Shown: piece after piece, positions 45,712 through 54,101 of the stretch
Numbering within the stretch: the first letter of the stretch is position 1
How the letters are laid out: each line of letters opens with the position of its first letter
Origin: Pseudomonas azerbaijanoccidentalis
GTDB taxonomy: Bacteria > Pseudomonadota > Gammaproteobacteria > Pseudomonadales > Pseudomonadaceae
Direction of reading: 5' to 3'
Length of the DNA: 64,000 bases
NCBI RefSeq assembly: GCF_019145495.1
Contig: NZ_JAHSTU010000001.1
Span: 434,001-498,000, forward strand
Made by a program: the position numbers and the translations under genes
The notes under the pieces: generated by a model
The model's input: the letters and a program-made list of their open reading frames with translations, nothing else
What the model was told of the DNA's origin: nothing
Databases searched by the model: none

Positions 45712-46473
45712 CTAGCGGGTCTGCCAGCGGAACATCCGCTGTTCGAGTTGGCGAAAACTGAAGTCGAGTACGAAACCGATCACGCCTGTGACGACCACAC
45801 CGACCATCACCACATCGATGCGCAACATTTGTCGGCTCATTTCAATCATTTGCCCCAGGCCACTGTCGGCGGCCAGCAACTCGGTGGCCACCAGCACCAC
45901 CCAGGCGCGGGTCAGGCTGATGCGGAACCCGATGATGATCGGTGGCGCGGCAGCAGGCAGGGCAATCTCGCGGACGAACGTCGGCCAGCGCAGTCGATAG
46001 ACGTCTGCCACTTCGAAGTAGCTGCGCGGAATGCCTTTGACACCTTCGCTGGCGGCCAGCGCCACCGGGAAGAACGCGGTCTTGGCGACGATGATGATCT
46101 TGAAGGTTTCATCGATACCGAACAGCAGCACGAACATCGGGATCAAGGCGATGCTGGGAATCTGGCGCAGGGTGTGGAACAGCGGCGAGCAGTAGATCTG
46201 GACGTTTTTCGAGAGCGCCATGAGCACGCCGAAAGCCACGCCCGACAGTGAGCCGATAGCGAACCCCAGACCAAGGCGCGACAGGCTGTTGAGCAGGTGT
46301 TCGAGCAACTCACCGCTGGCCGACAAGTCTTCGAAGGTTCGCCACACCTGCGCGGGAGGAACCAACAGGTTGCGCGGAAAAATTCCGGCCTCGGCCACCA
46401 CCGCCCAGAGCAACAGCAGGGCAGCGGGGGAGAGGAGCCAGGTCAGGGAGGACAACAGTCGTTGGGTACGCAT
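45712..46473 (-). CDS. SsuC-type ABC permease, copy 1
   Basis: 253 residues, same length and topology as its paralogue at 44941. Motifs are HTLRQIPSIALIPMFVLLFGIDETFKIIIVAKTAFFPVALAASEG and FEVADVYRLRWPTFVREIALPAAAPPI. Start at MRTQRLL is chosen because the earlier ATG at 46530 would lie upstream of the sigma-54 promoter at 46510-46525. First gene of the operon permease-permease-ATPase-tonB-exbB-exbD. No binding-protein gene with a signal peptide is found nearby. Confidence 0.88.
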   Translation of the reverse strand: MRTQRLLSSLTWLLSPAALLLLWAVVAEAGIFPRNLLVPPAQVWRTFEDLSASGELLEHLLNSLSRLGLGFAIGSLSGVAFGVLMALSKNVQIYCSPLFHTLRQIPSIALIPMFVLLFGIDETFKIIIVAKTAFFPVALAASEGVKGIPRSYFEVADVYRLRWPTFVREIALPAAAPPIIIGFRISLTRAWVVLVATELLAADSGLGQMIEMSRQMLRIDVVMVGVVVTGVIGFVLDFSFRQLEQRMFRWQTR

Positions 46474-46509
46474 GGCAGGTCTTATGTCGGCGAAGTACGC
46501 AGGGGGTAT

Positions 46510-46525
46510 CGCAAGAGCTGTGCCA
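46510..46525 (-). promoter_or_regulatory. Sigma-54 promoter of the ABC-tonB-exbBD operon
   Basis: On the minus strand TGGCACAGCTCTTGCG gives the -24 element TGGCAC and -12 element TTGC with exact GG-N10-GC spacing, 37 bases before the first permease start. Confidence 0.8.
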
Positions 46526-46555
46526 GCCACGGTAGATATTGCCTGGACGTGATGA

Positions 46556-46628
46556 CGCCATCGCTGGCAGGCCAGCTCCCACAGGACGGTGCAGGACCTG
46601 TGGGCGCCGGCCTGCCGGCGATGGCGTC
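46556..46628. repeat. REP palindrome between receptor gene and ABC operon
   Basis: The arms CGCCATCGCTGGCAGGCCAG and GGCCTGCCGGCGATGGCG, with CTCCCACAGG...CCTGTGGG inside, form the usual Pseudomonas REP pair. It lies between the sigma-54 promoter and the upstream activator-like site at 46667. Confidence 0.88.
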
Positions 46629-46666
46629 GCCACGAAAACCGCGGATTGATGCCTGGTCAGCACCCA

Positions 46667-46681
46667 CTGCTGCCAGAGCAA
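46667..46681 (-). promoter_or_regulatory. Putative activator site upstream of the ABC operon
   Basis: On the minus strand TTGCTCTGGCAGCAG, matching the pattern TTGCT(C/G)-N5-GCA(G/A) seen in all four sigma-54 intergenic regions of this island. It is about 145-155 bases upstream of the -24 element. Confidence 0.5.
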
Positions 46682-46700
46682 CACCCCTCCAGCAACCTCA

Positions 46701-49163
46701 TCAGAAGTCGTAGCTGACGCTGGTGTAATAGAAAGCGCCTTGCGCGCCTTCAGGGCTGGTGATCGAGTACTTCGGTACGCCGTACAGTTGCGCACCGTCA
46801 GCCTTGTCCGGATGGGTATCGAACAGGTTGATCGCCCCCAGCGACACCTTCAGGGTTTTGTTGAAGGTGTACGACAGGTCCAGGTCGGTCACCCATTGCG
46901 GGCTGTAGGTCTGGTCCAGGGCAGGGTTGGTCGAGTTGAGGCTTTTCCATTCGCCATACCGGCGCTGGGCAACCGTGACGCCCCAGCCGTCATACAGCCA
47001 GTTGGCACTCAGGATCAGCTTGGTTTCAGGTGTACCGTCTTCGATCAGGCCTTGGGTGGTGCGGCCGACAATCTGCGAACCCTTGATGTTGCCGACATCG
47101 CGCAGGGCGGTAATTTTGGTGTTGTTCTGGCTCACGCCGGCGTTCAGGTTCAGTTGGCCCCATTGCTGTAGGTCCAGCTGATAGTTGCTGGCAAGCTCTA
47201 TCCCATCGGTGCGAGTGTCGGCGACGTTGGTGTAGAAGGCCGCACTCTGAATGTTTGCGTAGGGCGTACCGGCGAAAATGGGCGAGACCACTGACGCGGG
47301 CAATTGGTCGGAGAGCGTGATGCGGTTGTCGATATCGATGCGGTAGGCGTCCAGCGTCACCGAGGCATTGGCCAACGGGCGCCAGACCAGGCCCAGGGAA
47401 TAGCTGGTGGATTCTTCGGGTTTGAGCGACTGGCCGCCCAGTAGCGCTGCCTCCGGGCTGTCCGCACGCAGGGTGCGTTGCTGCACTTCGACAAAGTTGC
47501 CACTGCCGGGTGGTTGCTCCACCACCTGCACGCTGAACGACGACAAACCGCTCTGAACCAGCGACGGCGCGCGATAGCCGGTGCTGGCCGTGGCTCGGGC
47601 GGCAATCTGCGGGGTGAAGTCATAGCGCAGGGATAGCTTGCCGTTGGTGGTGTCGCCGAAGTCCGAATAGTGCTCGGTGCGCACCGCGACGCCGGCCTGG
47701 AATTTTTCGGTGATCTGGCCTTCGACATCGATGTAGGCACCCAAGACATTGCGGTCCAGCGAGGCCGCATCGACCTGGGTGATGCCCGAGTAGTAACCCG
47801 GAATGCGCCGCCGCGTGACCGGGTCGACGGTATTGAAGAGCGGGCCGTTCTGCAATCCCGCGGCTTCACCTTCGCTCAGTTCATAGTTCTCCTGACGCCA
47901 GGCCAGGCCGGCTGACAGTGTCAGCGGCTTGAACAGCAGGTCGGTGGGGAAATCCCGCACCCAGTCCAGGGTCACGTTGGTCTGGTCGGCCTCACGTCTG
48001 CCGGTGTAGATTTTTTCCGGGCTGTCGGCACCCCAGCTGGGGTTGATCGCGTTACGGTCGGTGGAATCCAGGGTGTTGTCGCCATGGTTCACGGCGAAGT
48101 CGAACTTGCCCAACTGTTCGTCTTCGTAACGCACGCCGCCGGTCAATGCATAGTCTTCCAGCGAATAGCGCGTGATGGGCAGGCGTCCGTCCGGGAAGCG
48201 TTGCAATGCCGTGCTGCTGTAGTTGTTGCGCAAGGTGGTGGGCGGATCAAAGAAGCCTTCGGCGTCGGTGTTTTTGTGGGAGTAGGTGGCAAAGCCATAG
48301 GCGGTCAGACCTTCGCCGATGCCAACCTCACTGTTCAGCGCAAAGTTGTACTGGTCCGAGACATTGCCCGAGCCCCAGCGCCAGGTGCGATAGCGATTGT
48401 TTTGCTCGCGGGGCGTGTTGATGCTGGTGGAACCGGGATAAAAGATCCGGTTGTCCGGGTTGGTGTCACTGGCCGGGTCTTGGCTGCCGGCGTCGAAGCC
48501 CAGGGTCAGGAAGCCGTCGTTGGGCAGGGCGATGCCTTTCCAGCCGCTGAGTTTGCGCTGGATGCCGTCGCCCTTGTCGTAGCCGCCGAAGCGGTATCCG
48601 ACGTTGCCTCCGTCGTCCTTTTCCTTGAGCACGATGTTGATCACACCGGCGATGGCGTCTGAGCCGTATTGGGCTGCGGCACCGTCGCGAAGGATTTCCA
48701 CGCGCTGAATCGAGCTCAGGGGAATCAGGCTCAAATCGACGGCCGCCGCGCCACGGCCATTGACCAGGCTTTGGCGGGTGACGTTGGCGCTGGTGTGGCG
48801 ACGTTTGCCGTTGACCAGCACCAGCACCTGATCAGACGCCAGGCCGCGCAACGATGCGCCTTGGGCGATGGAACCTGCAAAGGCCCCTTGGGGCGATTGC
48901 GGATACGTGAACGAGGGCGACAGTGCGGTGAGTGCGCCGGACAGATCGCTGGCGCCGGTCTGTTCCAGCTGCTCGCCGGACAGGACATCGATCGGCGCGG
49001 CGCTTTCCAGTGCGGTGACGTCGCTTCGGCGGGTACCGAGTACGACCACGGTGTCCAGGTGTTCGCTACTTGCGCCGGGTTGAGCGTCGGCAGCCATGAC
49101 GGGCATGGCAAGGCTGCCAATGACCAGCGCGATAGCGCCGGCCAACGGGGTGTGATGGAACAT
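46701..49163 (-). CDS. TonB-dependent outer membrane receptor A
   Basis: 820 residues. Signal peptide about 1-24 (ending V-M-A-A); TonB-box-like segment DTVVVLGTRR near 37-46; plug domain with APIDVLSGEQLEQTGASDLSGAL, SLRGLASDQVLVLVNGKRRH and VEILRDGAAAQYGSDAIAGVINIVLK; then a 22-strand beta-barrel ending in the aromatic VSYDF, the usual outer membrane assembly signal. AAAGGA precedes the start. It probably brings a bulky organosulfur compound across the outer membrane, judged from neighbours only. Shares no close similarity by eye with receptor B. Confidence 0.88.
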   Translation of the reverse strand: MFHHTPLAGAIALVIGSLAMPVMAADAQPGASSEHLDTVVVLGTRRSDVTALESAAPIDVLSGEQLEQTGASDLSGALTALSPSFTYPQSPQGAFAGSIAQGASLRGLASDQVLVLVNGKRRHTSANVTRQSLVNGRGAAAVDLSLIPLSSIQRVEILRDGAAAQYGSDAIAGVINIVLKEKDDGGNVGYRFGGYDKGDGIQRKLSGWKGIALPNDGFLTLGFDAGSQDPASDTNPDNRIFYPGSTSINTPREQNNRYRTWRWGSGNVSDQYNFALNSEVGIGEGLTAYGFATYSHKNTDAEGFFDPPTTLRNNYSSTALQRFPDGRLPITRYSLEDYALTGGVRYEDEQLGKFDFAVNHGDNTLDSTDRNAINPSWGADSPEKIYTGRREADQTNVTLDWVRDFPTDLLFKPLTLSAGLAWRQENYELSEGEAAGLQNGPLFNTVDPVTRRRIPGYYSGITQVDAASLDRNVLGAYIDVEGQITEKFQAGVAVRTEHYSDFGDTTNGKLSLRYDFTPQIAARATASTGYRAPSLVQSGLSSFSVQVVEQPPGSGNFVEVQQRTLRADSPEAALLGGQSLKPEESTSYSLGLVWRPLANASVTLDAYRIDIDNRITLSDQLPASVVSPIFAGTPYANIQSAAFYTNVADTRTDGIELASNYQLDLQQWGQLNLNAGVSQNNTKITALRDVGNIKGSQIVGRTTQGLIEDGTPETKLILSANWLYDGWGVTVAQRRYGEWKSLNSTNPALDQTYSPQWVTDLDLSYTFNKTLKVSLGAINLFDTHPDKADGAQLYGVPKYSITSPEGAQGAFYYTSVSYDF

Positions 49164-49193
49164 GGGTAAATTCCTTTAAGGCGTATGAACACC

Positions 49194-49271
49194 TTGTAGG
49201 AGCTGCCGCAGGCTGCGATCTTTTGATTCACATCAAGATCAAAAGATCGCAGCCTGCGGCAGTTCCTACAA
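49194..49271. repeat. REP palindrome between the two receptor genes
   Basis: The arms TTGTAGGAGCTGCCGCAGG and CCTGCGGCAGTTCCTACAA enclose GCGATCTTTTGAT...ATCAAAAGATCGC; an almost perfect hairpin. Confidence 0.9.
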
Positions 49272-49291
49272 AGTTTGGCGTGGAGGCAGGA

Positions 49292-51559
49292 TCAGAAGCG
49301 GCTGGTGACGCTCAGGCCTACGGTGCGCGGGTCGCCGTAGGTGATGACGTATTGGCCCAGGGTGCCGTTCGGACGACCATGCACCTGGTAGCGACGGTCG
49401 GTGACGTTGTTCACAAACCCCGTGACGCTGAGTTTTTCATCCGGGCTGAACCAGGTCAGACGAGTGTTGGCCAGCGTGTAGTGCGGTTGGCTGAGGGTCT
49501 TGTCGGCACTGCTCTGGCGATCGGCGAGGAAGTATTCCTTGTCCCGATAACTGACATCGCCACCGGCGACGAGCTTGCCCCCGATTTCCAGCGGGAACGT
49601 GTAATCGGCACCGAGCGCCACCACGTTGCGCGGTGAACGCACGAAGCTGTTGCCGCTGTAATCACCGGTCACGACACCGGTATTGGGGTTGGTGTTCTTG
49701 AAGTCGGTGTATTCGGTGTCGAGGAACGATACCGCCGCACGCAAGTGCAGGTAGTCGGTCGGCTGGGCTTCCAGTTCCAGCTCGGCGCCCTTGACCGTGC
49801 CCTTGGCGCCGTTGGTCAGCGCCGTGGTAAGCACGCCGTTGTTGACCGTCAGCAGGTTCACCTGAATGTCCGAGTAGTCGTAATAGAAAATGTTGGCGTT
49901 GGCCGTCAGACGGTGGTCGAACCATTCGGACTTGAGGCCGATTTCGTAGGCGTCGAGTTGTTCCGGATCCACCGTGGTCAGCTGCGAAAGGCTGGTGGAC
50001 AGGCCGGTGTTGAAACCGCCGGAACGGAAACCGTGGGCATAGCGAAAGAACACGCGCACGTTGTCGTTGATCCGGTATTCCGGCGTCAGGTCATAGGTCC
50101 AGGCTTCCCAGGTCTTGTCTTCCTGACGATTGCCATTGGTGCCGACACCGGCCAGTGGCACCAGTGGGCCGTTAGCGGTGATGCGGGTCAGTTGGGTCAG
50201 GTCGAGGTCGATGTCTTTCTTTTCCTGGGTCCAGCGCAGGCCACCGGTCACGGAGAAGTTATCGGTGAAGTCGTAGGTCAGGTTGCCGAACAACGCGTAA
50301 CTGTCGGTGGTGTGGTCGTAGCTCAAGTCACGAAAGTCAGTGGCGCCGCCAGTCTGGTTCGAGCCGGTGCCGTTTGGCGTCGGGCCTGGTGTAATCAGGC
50401 GCTGTGCCGAGCTGTCGAGGTCTTCGTGGAAGTAGTGCGCACCCAGCAGCCAGCGCAAGGTTTCCTGCTGCGGCGAGGCCAGGCGCAGTTCCTGGGAATA
50501 CTGCGAGTATTTGTTGTCGGAGATTGCCGCGCCGTTGACCTCATAAGGCGTGTAGTCGGCGTCGCTGGTGGACTGCCCGCGAATGTAGTCGTAGGCACTG
50601 ATGGACGTGAGGGTGTAATCGCCCAGATGCCAGTTCAGAGTCAGCGAAGTGCCGTCGTGATTGAGCTTGGAGTCTTCATTGACGTTGATGGCGATATCGC
50701 GCCCGCTGGGTCTTTGATAGCCAACATTGTAATAGCGTCCCTCGGTCAGCGAACCGTTGCTGCCATCACCTTTGTATTCTCGACTGTGGACCTTCAGCAA
50801 CGCCTCAAGGTCGTCATTGACCTGAGCAAGAAACTGCAGGCGCACGGCTTTTTTGTTGACGTCGCCGTAGGTGTTACCGTCGACCAGGTTGTCCTGGAAG
50901 CCATCACGCTCTTCGGAATACAACGAGACCCGAGCGGCGAGTTTGTCATCCACCAGCGCTCCCCCCAGAGCGCCGCTGACGATGCGTTCGTTCTTGGTGC
51001 CAAACCCGATCGTGCCGAAGCCGTCCGTGTCGAAAGTCGGCTTTTTCGAGATGACGTTGACCGCGCCCGCGGTGGTGTTCTTGCCGTACAGCGTGCCTTG
51101 CGGCCCGCGCAGGATTTCGATGCGCTCCAGGTCGAACAGCGGACCGCCGCCGGCAATCGGCGCGTTCAGGTACACGTCGTCGGCGTAGATGCCCACCGGG
51201 TACACGGTCGCGGCGCCGGTATCACCGGTACCCAGACCGCGGATGTACCAACGTGGTCGTCCGTCGCCATCCGGGTTCTTGGCCGATGCGTTTGGTACGA
51301 AGGTGGTGATGTCGCCCATGTTACGCACGCCATCGGCAACCAGGGCGGTGCCCTGAACTGCCGACACTGCCACCGGAACCTCTTGCAGGGTTTCTTCGCG
51401 GTGCTGAGCGGTGACGGTCACGGTCTTGAGTGACGGTTCGGTGGTGGTTTTACTGCTGTCGGCTTCAGTGGTGTCTGCTGCCAGCACCCCCTCGCTGACG
51501 CCCCCGGCCAGTAACAAGGCAAGCCAGATACTCTTGGTGATCGGATTAAGTTTATGCAT
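49292..51559 (-). CDS. TonB-dependent outer membrane receptor B
   Basis: 755 residues. Signal peptide about 1-28; TonB-box-like KTVTVTAQHREETLQEVPVAVS (about 45-66); plug with RWYIRGLGTGDTGAATVYPVGIYADDVYLN and LERIEILRGPQGTLYGKNTTAGAVNVISKKP; barrel ending VTSRF. The closest general type is the group of receptors for small organic ligands (FyuA/SftP-like layout), but ligand is not readable. GGGGGAG precedes the start, and a sigma-54 promoter lies about 40 bases upstream. Confidence 0.88.
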   Translation of the reverse strand: MHKLNPITKSIWLALLLAGGVSEGVLAADTTEADSSKTTTEPSLKTVTVTAQHREETLQEVPVAVSAVQGTALVADGVRNMGDITTFVPNASAKNPDGDGRPRWYIRGLGTGDTGAATVYPVGIYADDVYLNAPIAGGGPLFDLERIEILRGPQGTLYGKNTTAGAVNVISKKPTFDTDGFGTIGFGTKNERIVSGALGGALVDDKLAARVSLYSEERDGFQDNLVDGNTYGDVNKKAVRLQFLAQVNDDLEALLKVHSREYKGDGSNGSLTEGRYYNVGYQRPSGRDIAINVNEDSKLNHDGTSLTLNWHLGDYTLTSISAYDYIRGQSTSDADYTPYEVNGAAISDNKYSQYSQELRLASPQQETLRWLLGAHYFHEDLDSSAQRLITPGPTPNGTGSNQTGGATDFRDLSYDHTTDSYALFGNLTYDFTDNFSVTGGLRWTQEKKDIDLDLTQLTRITANGPLVPLAGVGTNGNRQEDKTWEAWTYDLTPEYRINDNVRVFFRYAHGFRSGGFNTGLSTSLSQLTTVDPEQLDAYEIGLKSEWFDHRLTANANIFYYDYSDIQVNLLTVNNGVLTTALTNGAKGTVKGAELELEAQPTDYLHLRAAVSFLDTEYTDFKNTNPNTGVVTGDYSGNSFVRSPRNVVALGADYTFPLEIGGKLVAGGDVSYRDKEYFLADRQSSADKTLSQPHYTLANTRLTWFSPDEKLSVTGFVNNVTDRRYQVHGRPNGTLGQYVITYGDPRTVGLSVTSRF

Positions 51560-51597
51560 TTAAGTCTCCCCCAATAAAGTTTCACTAATGGGGATAG

Positions 51598-51613
51598 AGC
51601 AGAGATCGTGCCA
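51598..51613 (-). promoter_or_regulatory. Sigma-54 promoter of the receptor genes
   Basis: On the minus strand TGGCACGATCTCTGCT: -24 TGGCAC(G), -12 CTGC, exact GG-N10-GC spacing. The expected transcript start is roughly 25-30 bases before the receptor B start codon. The gap 51560-51933 otherwise holds an AT-richer stretch (51630-51720), an activator-like site and a REP. Confidence 0.75.
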
Positions 51614-51775
51614 AGAGATTTTTCTGGAGCGTTAGTTTTGTTATGTGGCTGTTTATAAAGGGTTTTAATGTTATTGAAAGTTCGGCTTCATCAGGTTTTT
51701 CAAGGGTTTTGTTAGTTGGATCCAGTCCGGACTAAAGCGCCTGCCAGACATTCAGCAGAAGTTGCTTGGCGAGTG

Positions 51776-51790
51776 TTGCTGTAGCAGCAG
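51776..51790 (+). promoter_or_regulatory. Putative activator site upstream of the receptor genes
   Basis: TTGCTGTAGCAGCAG, which fits the TTGCT(C/G)-N5-GCA(G/A) pattern, about 165-178 bases upstream of the -24 element at 51611-51612. Confidence 0.45.
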
Positions 51791-51840
51791 GAAGGGGGCG
51801 AGAGGGTGTTGCCAGGCAAGCAGTGTGTTTGTCTTTCGAA

Positions 51841-51913
51841 CGCCATCGCCAGCAAGCCGGCTCCTACAAGGTTTGCGCATGACCTGAAGGAGCCGGCTTG
51901 CTGGCGATGGCGG
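51841..51913. repeat. REP palindrome after the second desulfinase-like gene
   Basis: The arms CGCCATCGCCAGCAAGCCGG and CCGGCTTGCTGGCGATGGCG are exact complements, separated by about 35 bases including TCCTACAAGG...GAAGGAG. Confidence 0.9.
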
Positions 51914-51933
51914 TATTGCTGACGAAGAAGAAC

Positions 51934-52992
51934 TCAAACCGCCAGGCGAGAGGTAGAGCCGATGACGTTTTCCAGTACGCTGAAATCGATCCAGTCGCGC
52001 ACATCGAATCGCCGCGGGATAAAGTCCCAGCGATGCAGAAAATCGGTGAAATCCTGCAGCGCCTCGATGGAGCGGGTATCGAGGGTCGTGCGCAAACGCC
52101 TGTGAGCATCCTCACCGTAGGCCGCAGCTACCCAGTACTCGCTGGTGTTCAGCTCACGGGCCAGAAAACGCCGGGTTTCATCCGGATTGGCCCATGCCCA
52201 TTGCTCTGTGCGCAGCACGGTATCGACGATTTTCACGCTGGCGTCGAAATGCTCATGCAACAGGTGAGTATCAACGGTCAGCGTCCGCGGCGTGCCGTTG
52301 TTCGAGCGAATCAGCGGGTCGGGGTGCGAGCCGGTATCGATCACCACCTGCAAACCGAATTCGTTAGCCAAGTGCACAGCGTGGGCGCCCTTGAGGAAAA
52401 TCGCATCGATGTCGCCGCGCAACAGGCCGATCAGTTCGTTGTTGCGACGGCTGAAGCGCGTTACGCCGAGGCTGACTTCCGAGCCGTAGACATGCTGTTT
52501 CTGGTCATCGCTGTAGGTGCCGCCATAGGGGTAGTCCACCAGCTCAACATCCGACACCTCGAGGCCTTCGAGCTTGAGAGCGTTTTCCAGCCCGCGCAGG
52601 GCTTGGGCGCGGGTGAAGTCGATCTGCACGTTGGCCCATTTAGGCACGCCGAAGCGCCGGTTTTTCAGGTCGCGAACACTCTTCACGCCGCTTTCTGCGG
52701 TGGTCAGGATCAACTGCACCTCGTCGCTCCACGACAGCCCCAGCACTCGGGTCTGTACGCCGCTGGCGTAGGCCCAGATGGCCGGGATATTACCGCCATG
52801 ACGCACGGAGTTTTTCAGGTGATGGTCGTAATGTGCTTCGCGAACTTCCCGTTCGCTGGACTCGCGCAGGGATTGAATATTGGTGCCGAACGGCAGAAAG
52901 GCTTCCGCCAGTCGACCGGATTGCACAGCGATGCCCAATCCCGTGGGAACAGGGCTGTGGGTGTACCAAAGCGTATCGAGTGGTTTGCTCAT
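51934..52992 (-). CDS. DszB-like protein 1, with Ser in place of the catalytic Cys
   Basis: 352 residues, type II periplasmic-binding-protein fold but no signal peptide, so cytosolic. The N-terminus LWYTHSPVPTG aligns with the YSNCPVPN segment of Rhodococcus DszB (2'-hydroxybiphenyl-2-sulfinate desulfinase), whose catalytic residues are Cys27, His60 and Arg70. Here the Cys position is Ser13, while His54 (AHYDH) and Arg64 (VRHGGNIP) are kept at the same 10-residue spacing. Automatic annotation would probably call it an ABC substrate-binding protein. It may be an altered desulfinase, a binding or regulatory homologue, or a partner of the intact paralogue encoded just upstream. Confidence 0.72.
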   Translation of the reverse strand: MSKPLDTLWYTHSPVPTGLGIAVQSGRLAEAFLPFGTNIQSLRESSEREVREAHYDHHLKNSVRHGGNIPAIWAYASGVQTRVLGLSWSDEVQLILTTAESGVKSVRDLKNRRFGVPKWANVQIDFTRAQALRGLENALKLEGLEVSDVELVDYPYGGTYSDDQKQHVYGSEVSLGVTRFSRRNNELIGLLRGDIDAIFLKGAHAVHLANEFGLQVVIDTGSHPDPLIRSNNGTPRTLTVDTHLLHEHFDASVKIVDTVLRTEQWAWANPDETRRFLARELNTSEYWVAAAYGEDAHRRLRTTLDTRSIEALQDFTDFLHRWDFIPRRFDVRDWIDFSVLENVIGSTSRLAV

Positions 52993-53028
52993 AAAGGCCT
53001 TCAGTTCGAGTCCATGAAACCTGGCGGG

Positions 53029-54081
53029 TTAGCCCGCCAGCGCGGTGTGTGTTTGCAGCAGCGCGTCCAGTGGGCGAGGGTCGATCCAGTCGCGCACGTC
53101 GAAACTTTGCGGGATGAAGCGCCAGCGATGCAGGAAGTGGGTGAAGTCTTGCAATGCAGCAATCGCTTGTTCATCCAGTTCGGTGCGCAGGCGCAGGTGA
53201 GCGTCGTTGCCATAAGCGGCGCTGACCCAGTATTCGCTGCTGTTGGTTTCGCGGGCCAGGTAGCGGCGCGTGTCTTCTGGATGGGTGTGAGCCCAATGTT
53301 CGGCGCGGCGTACGGAATCGAGAATGCCGGTGGCGATGTCGAAGTGGTTGTCCAGCAGGTTCAGGTCTACTGCCAATGTGCGAGGGGTGCCGTTGTTGCT
53401 GCGAATCAGCGGCTCGGGGTGCGAGCCGGTGTCGATCACCGTATGCAGGCCGAATTCATGGGCCTGGCGAGCGGCGCTGGCGCCTTTGAGGAAAATCGCA
53501 TCGACCTCGCCGCGCAGCAGGCCGACCAATTCCAGGTTGCGTCCCTCGACCCGCTGCGCGCTGACCGGCGTGCCGTTCACAGTACTGACCTGCGGGTCGC
53601 TGAAGGTGCCTTCATAGCGGTAGTTCACCAATTGCACGTCACCGACCTGCAAGCCTTCCAGAATCAGGGCGTTTTCCAGCCCGCGCAGGGCTTGGGCGCG
53701 GGTGAAATCGATCTGCGCACCGGCCCAGTCGGGCAAGCCGAAACGGCGTCCCTTCAGGTCCTTGACGGTTTTGATGCCGCTGCCTGGAAGGGTCAGGATC
53801 AGTTGCACTTCATCGGCCCATGACAGACCAATAACGCGTGTCTCCCGTCCTTGGGCACGCGCCCAGATCGCCGGAATATTGCCGCCATGGCGCACGGAAT
53901 TGCGCAGCGTGTGATCGAAATGCGATTCCCGCACCGCCTTGTCGGTGGATTCACGCAATGACTGCACCTGTGTGCCCAATGCGCCAACGGTGTCTTGCAG
54001 CCAGCCTTTTTGCACGGCAATGCCAAGCCCGGTGGGAACCGGACAGCGGGTGTACCACAGGGTGTCGAGGGGTTGAGTCAT
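53029..54081 (-). CDS. DszB-like desulfinase 2
   Basis: 350 residues, close paralogue of the protein encoded at 51934, no signal peptide. The putative catalytic set is complete: Cys13 in YTRCPVPTG, His54 in SHFDH, Arg64 in VRHGGNIP. The conserved NNGTPRTLAVDLNLLDNHFD and SEYWVSAAYG segments are shared with the paralogues. In DszB the cysteine removes sulfite from an aromatic sulfinate; here the substrate is unknown. It follows an SsuD-like monooxygenase by 20 bases, consistent with oxidation followed by desulfination. Confidence 0.75.
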   Translation of the reverse strand: MTQPLDTLWYTRCPVPTGLGIAVQKGWLQDTVGALGTQVQSLRESTDKAVRESHFDHTLRNSVRHGGNIPAIWARAQGRETRVIGLSWADEVQLILTLPGSGIKTVKDLKGRRFGLPDWAGAQIDFTRAQALRGLENALILEGLQVGDVQLVNYRYEGTFSDPQVSTVNGTPVSAQRVEGRNLELVGLLRGEVDAIFLKGASAARQAHEFGLHTVIDTGSHPEPLIRSNNGTPRTLAVDLNLLDNHFDIATGILDSVRRAEHWAHTHPEDTRRYLARETNSSEYWVSAAYGNDAHLRLRTELDEQAIAALQDFTHFLHRWRFIPQSFDVRDWIDPRPLDALLQTHTALAG

Positions 54082-54101
54082 CAGAAATTCTCCCGCAGCG
54101 C

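Noticed and set aside
51934..54081. Reading the two DszB-like proteins as the binding proteins of the SsuBC-like importer
   Set aside because: Neither has a signal peptide or upstream in-frame extension that could supply one, and DszB-type catalytic residues are present.
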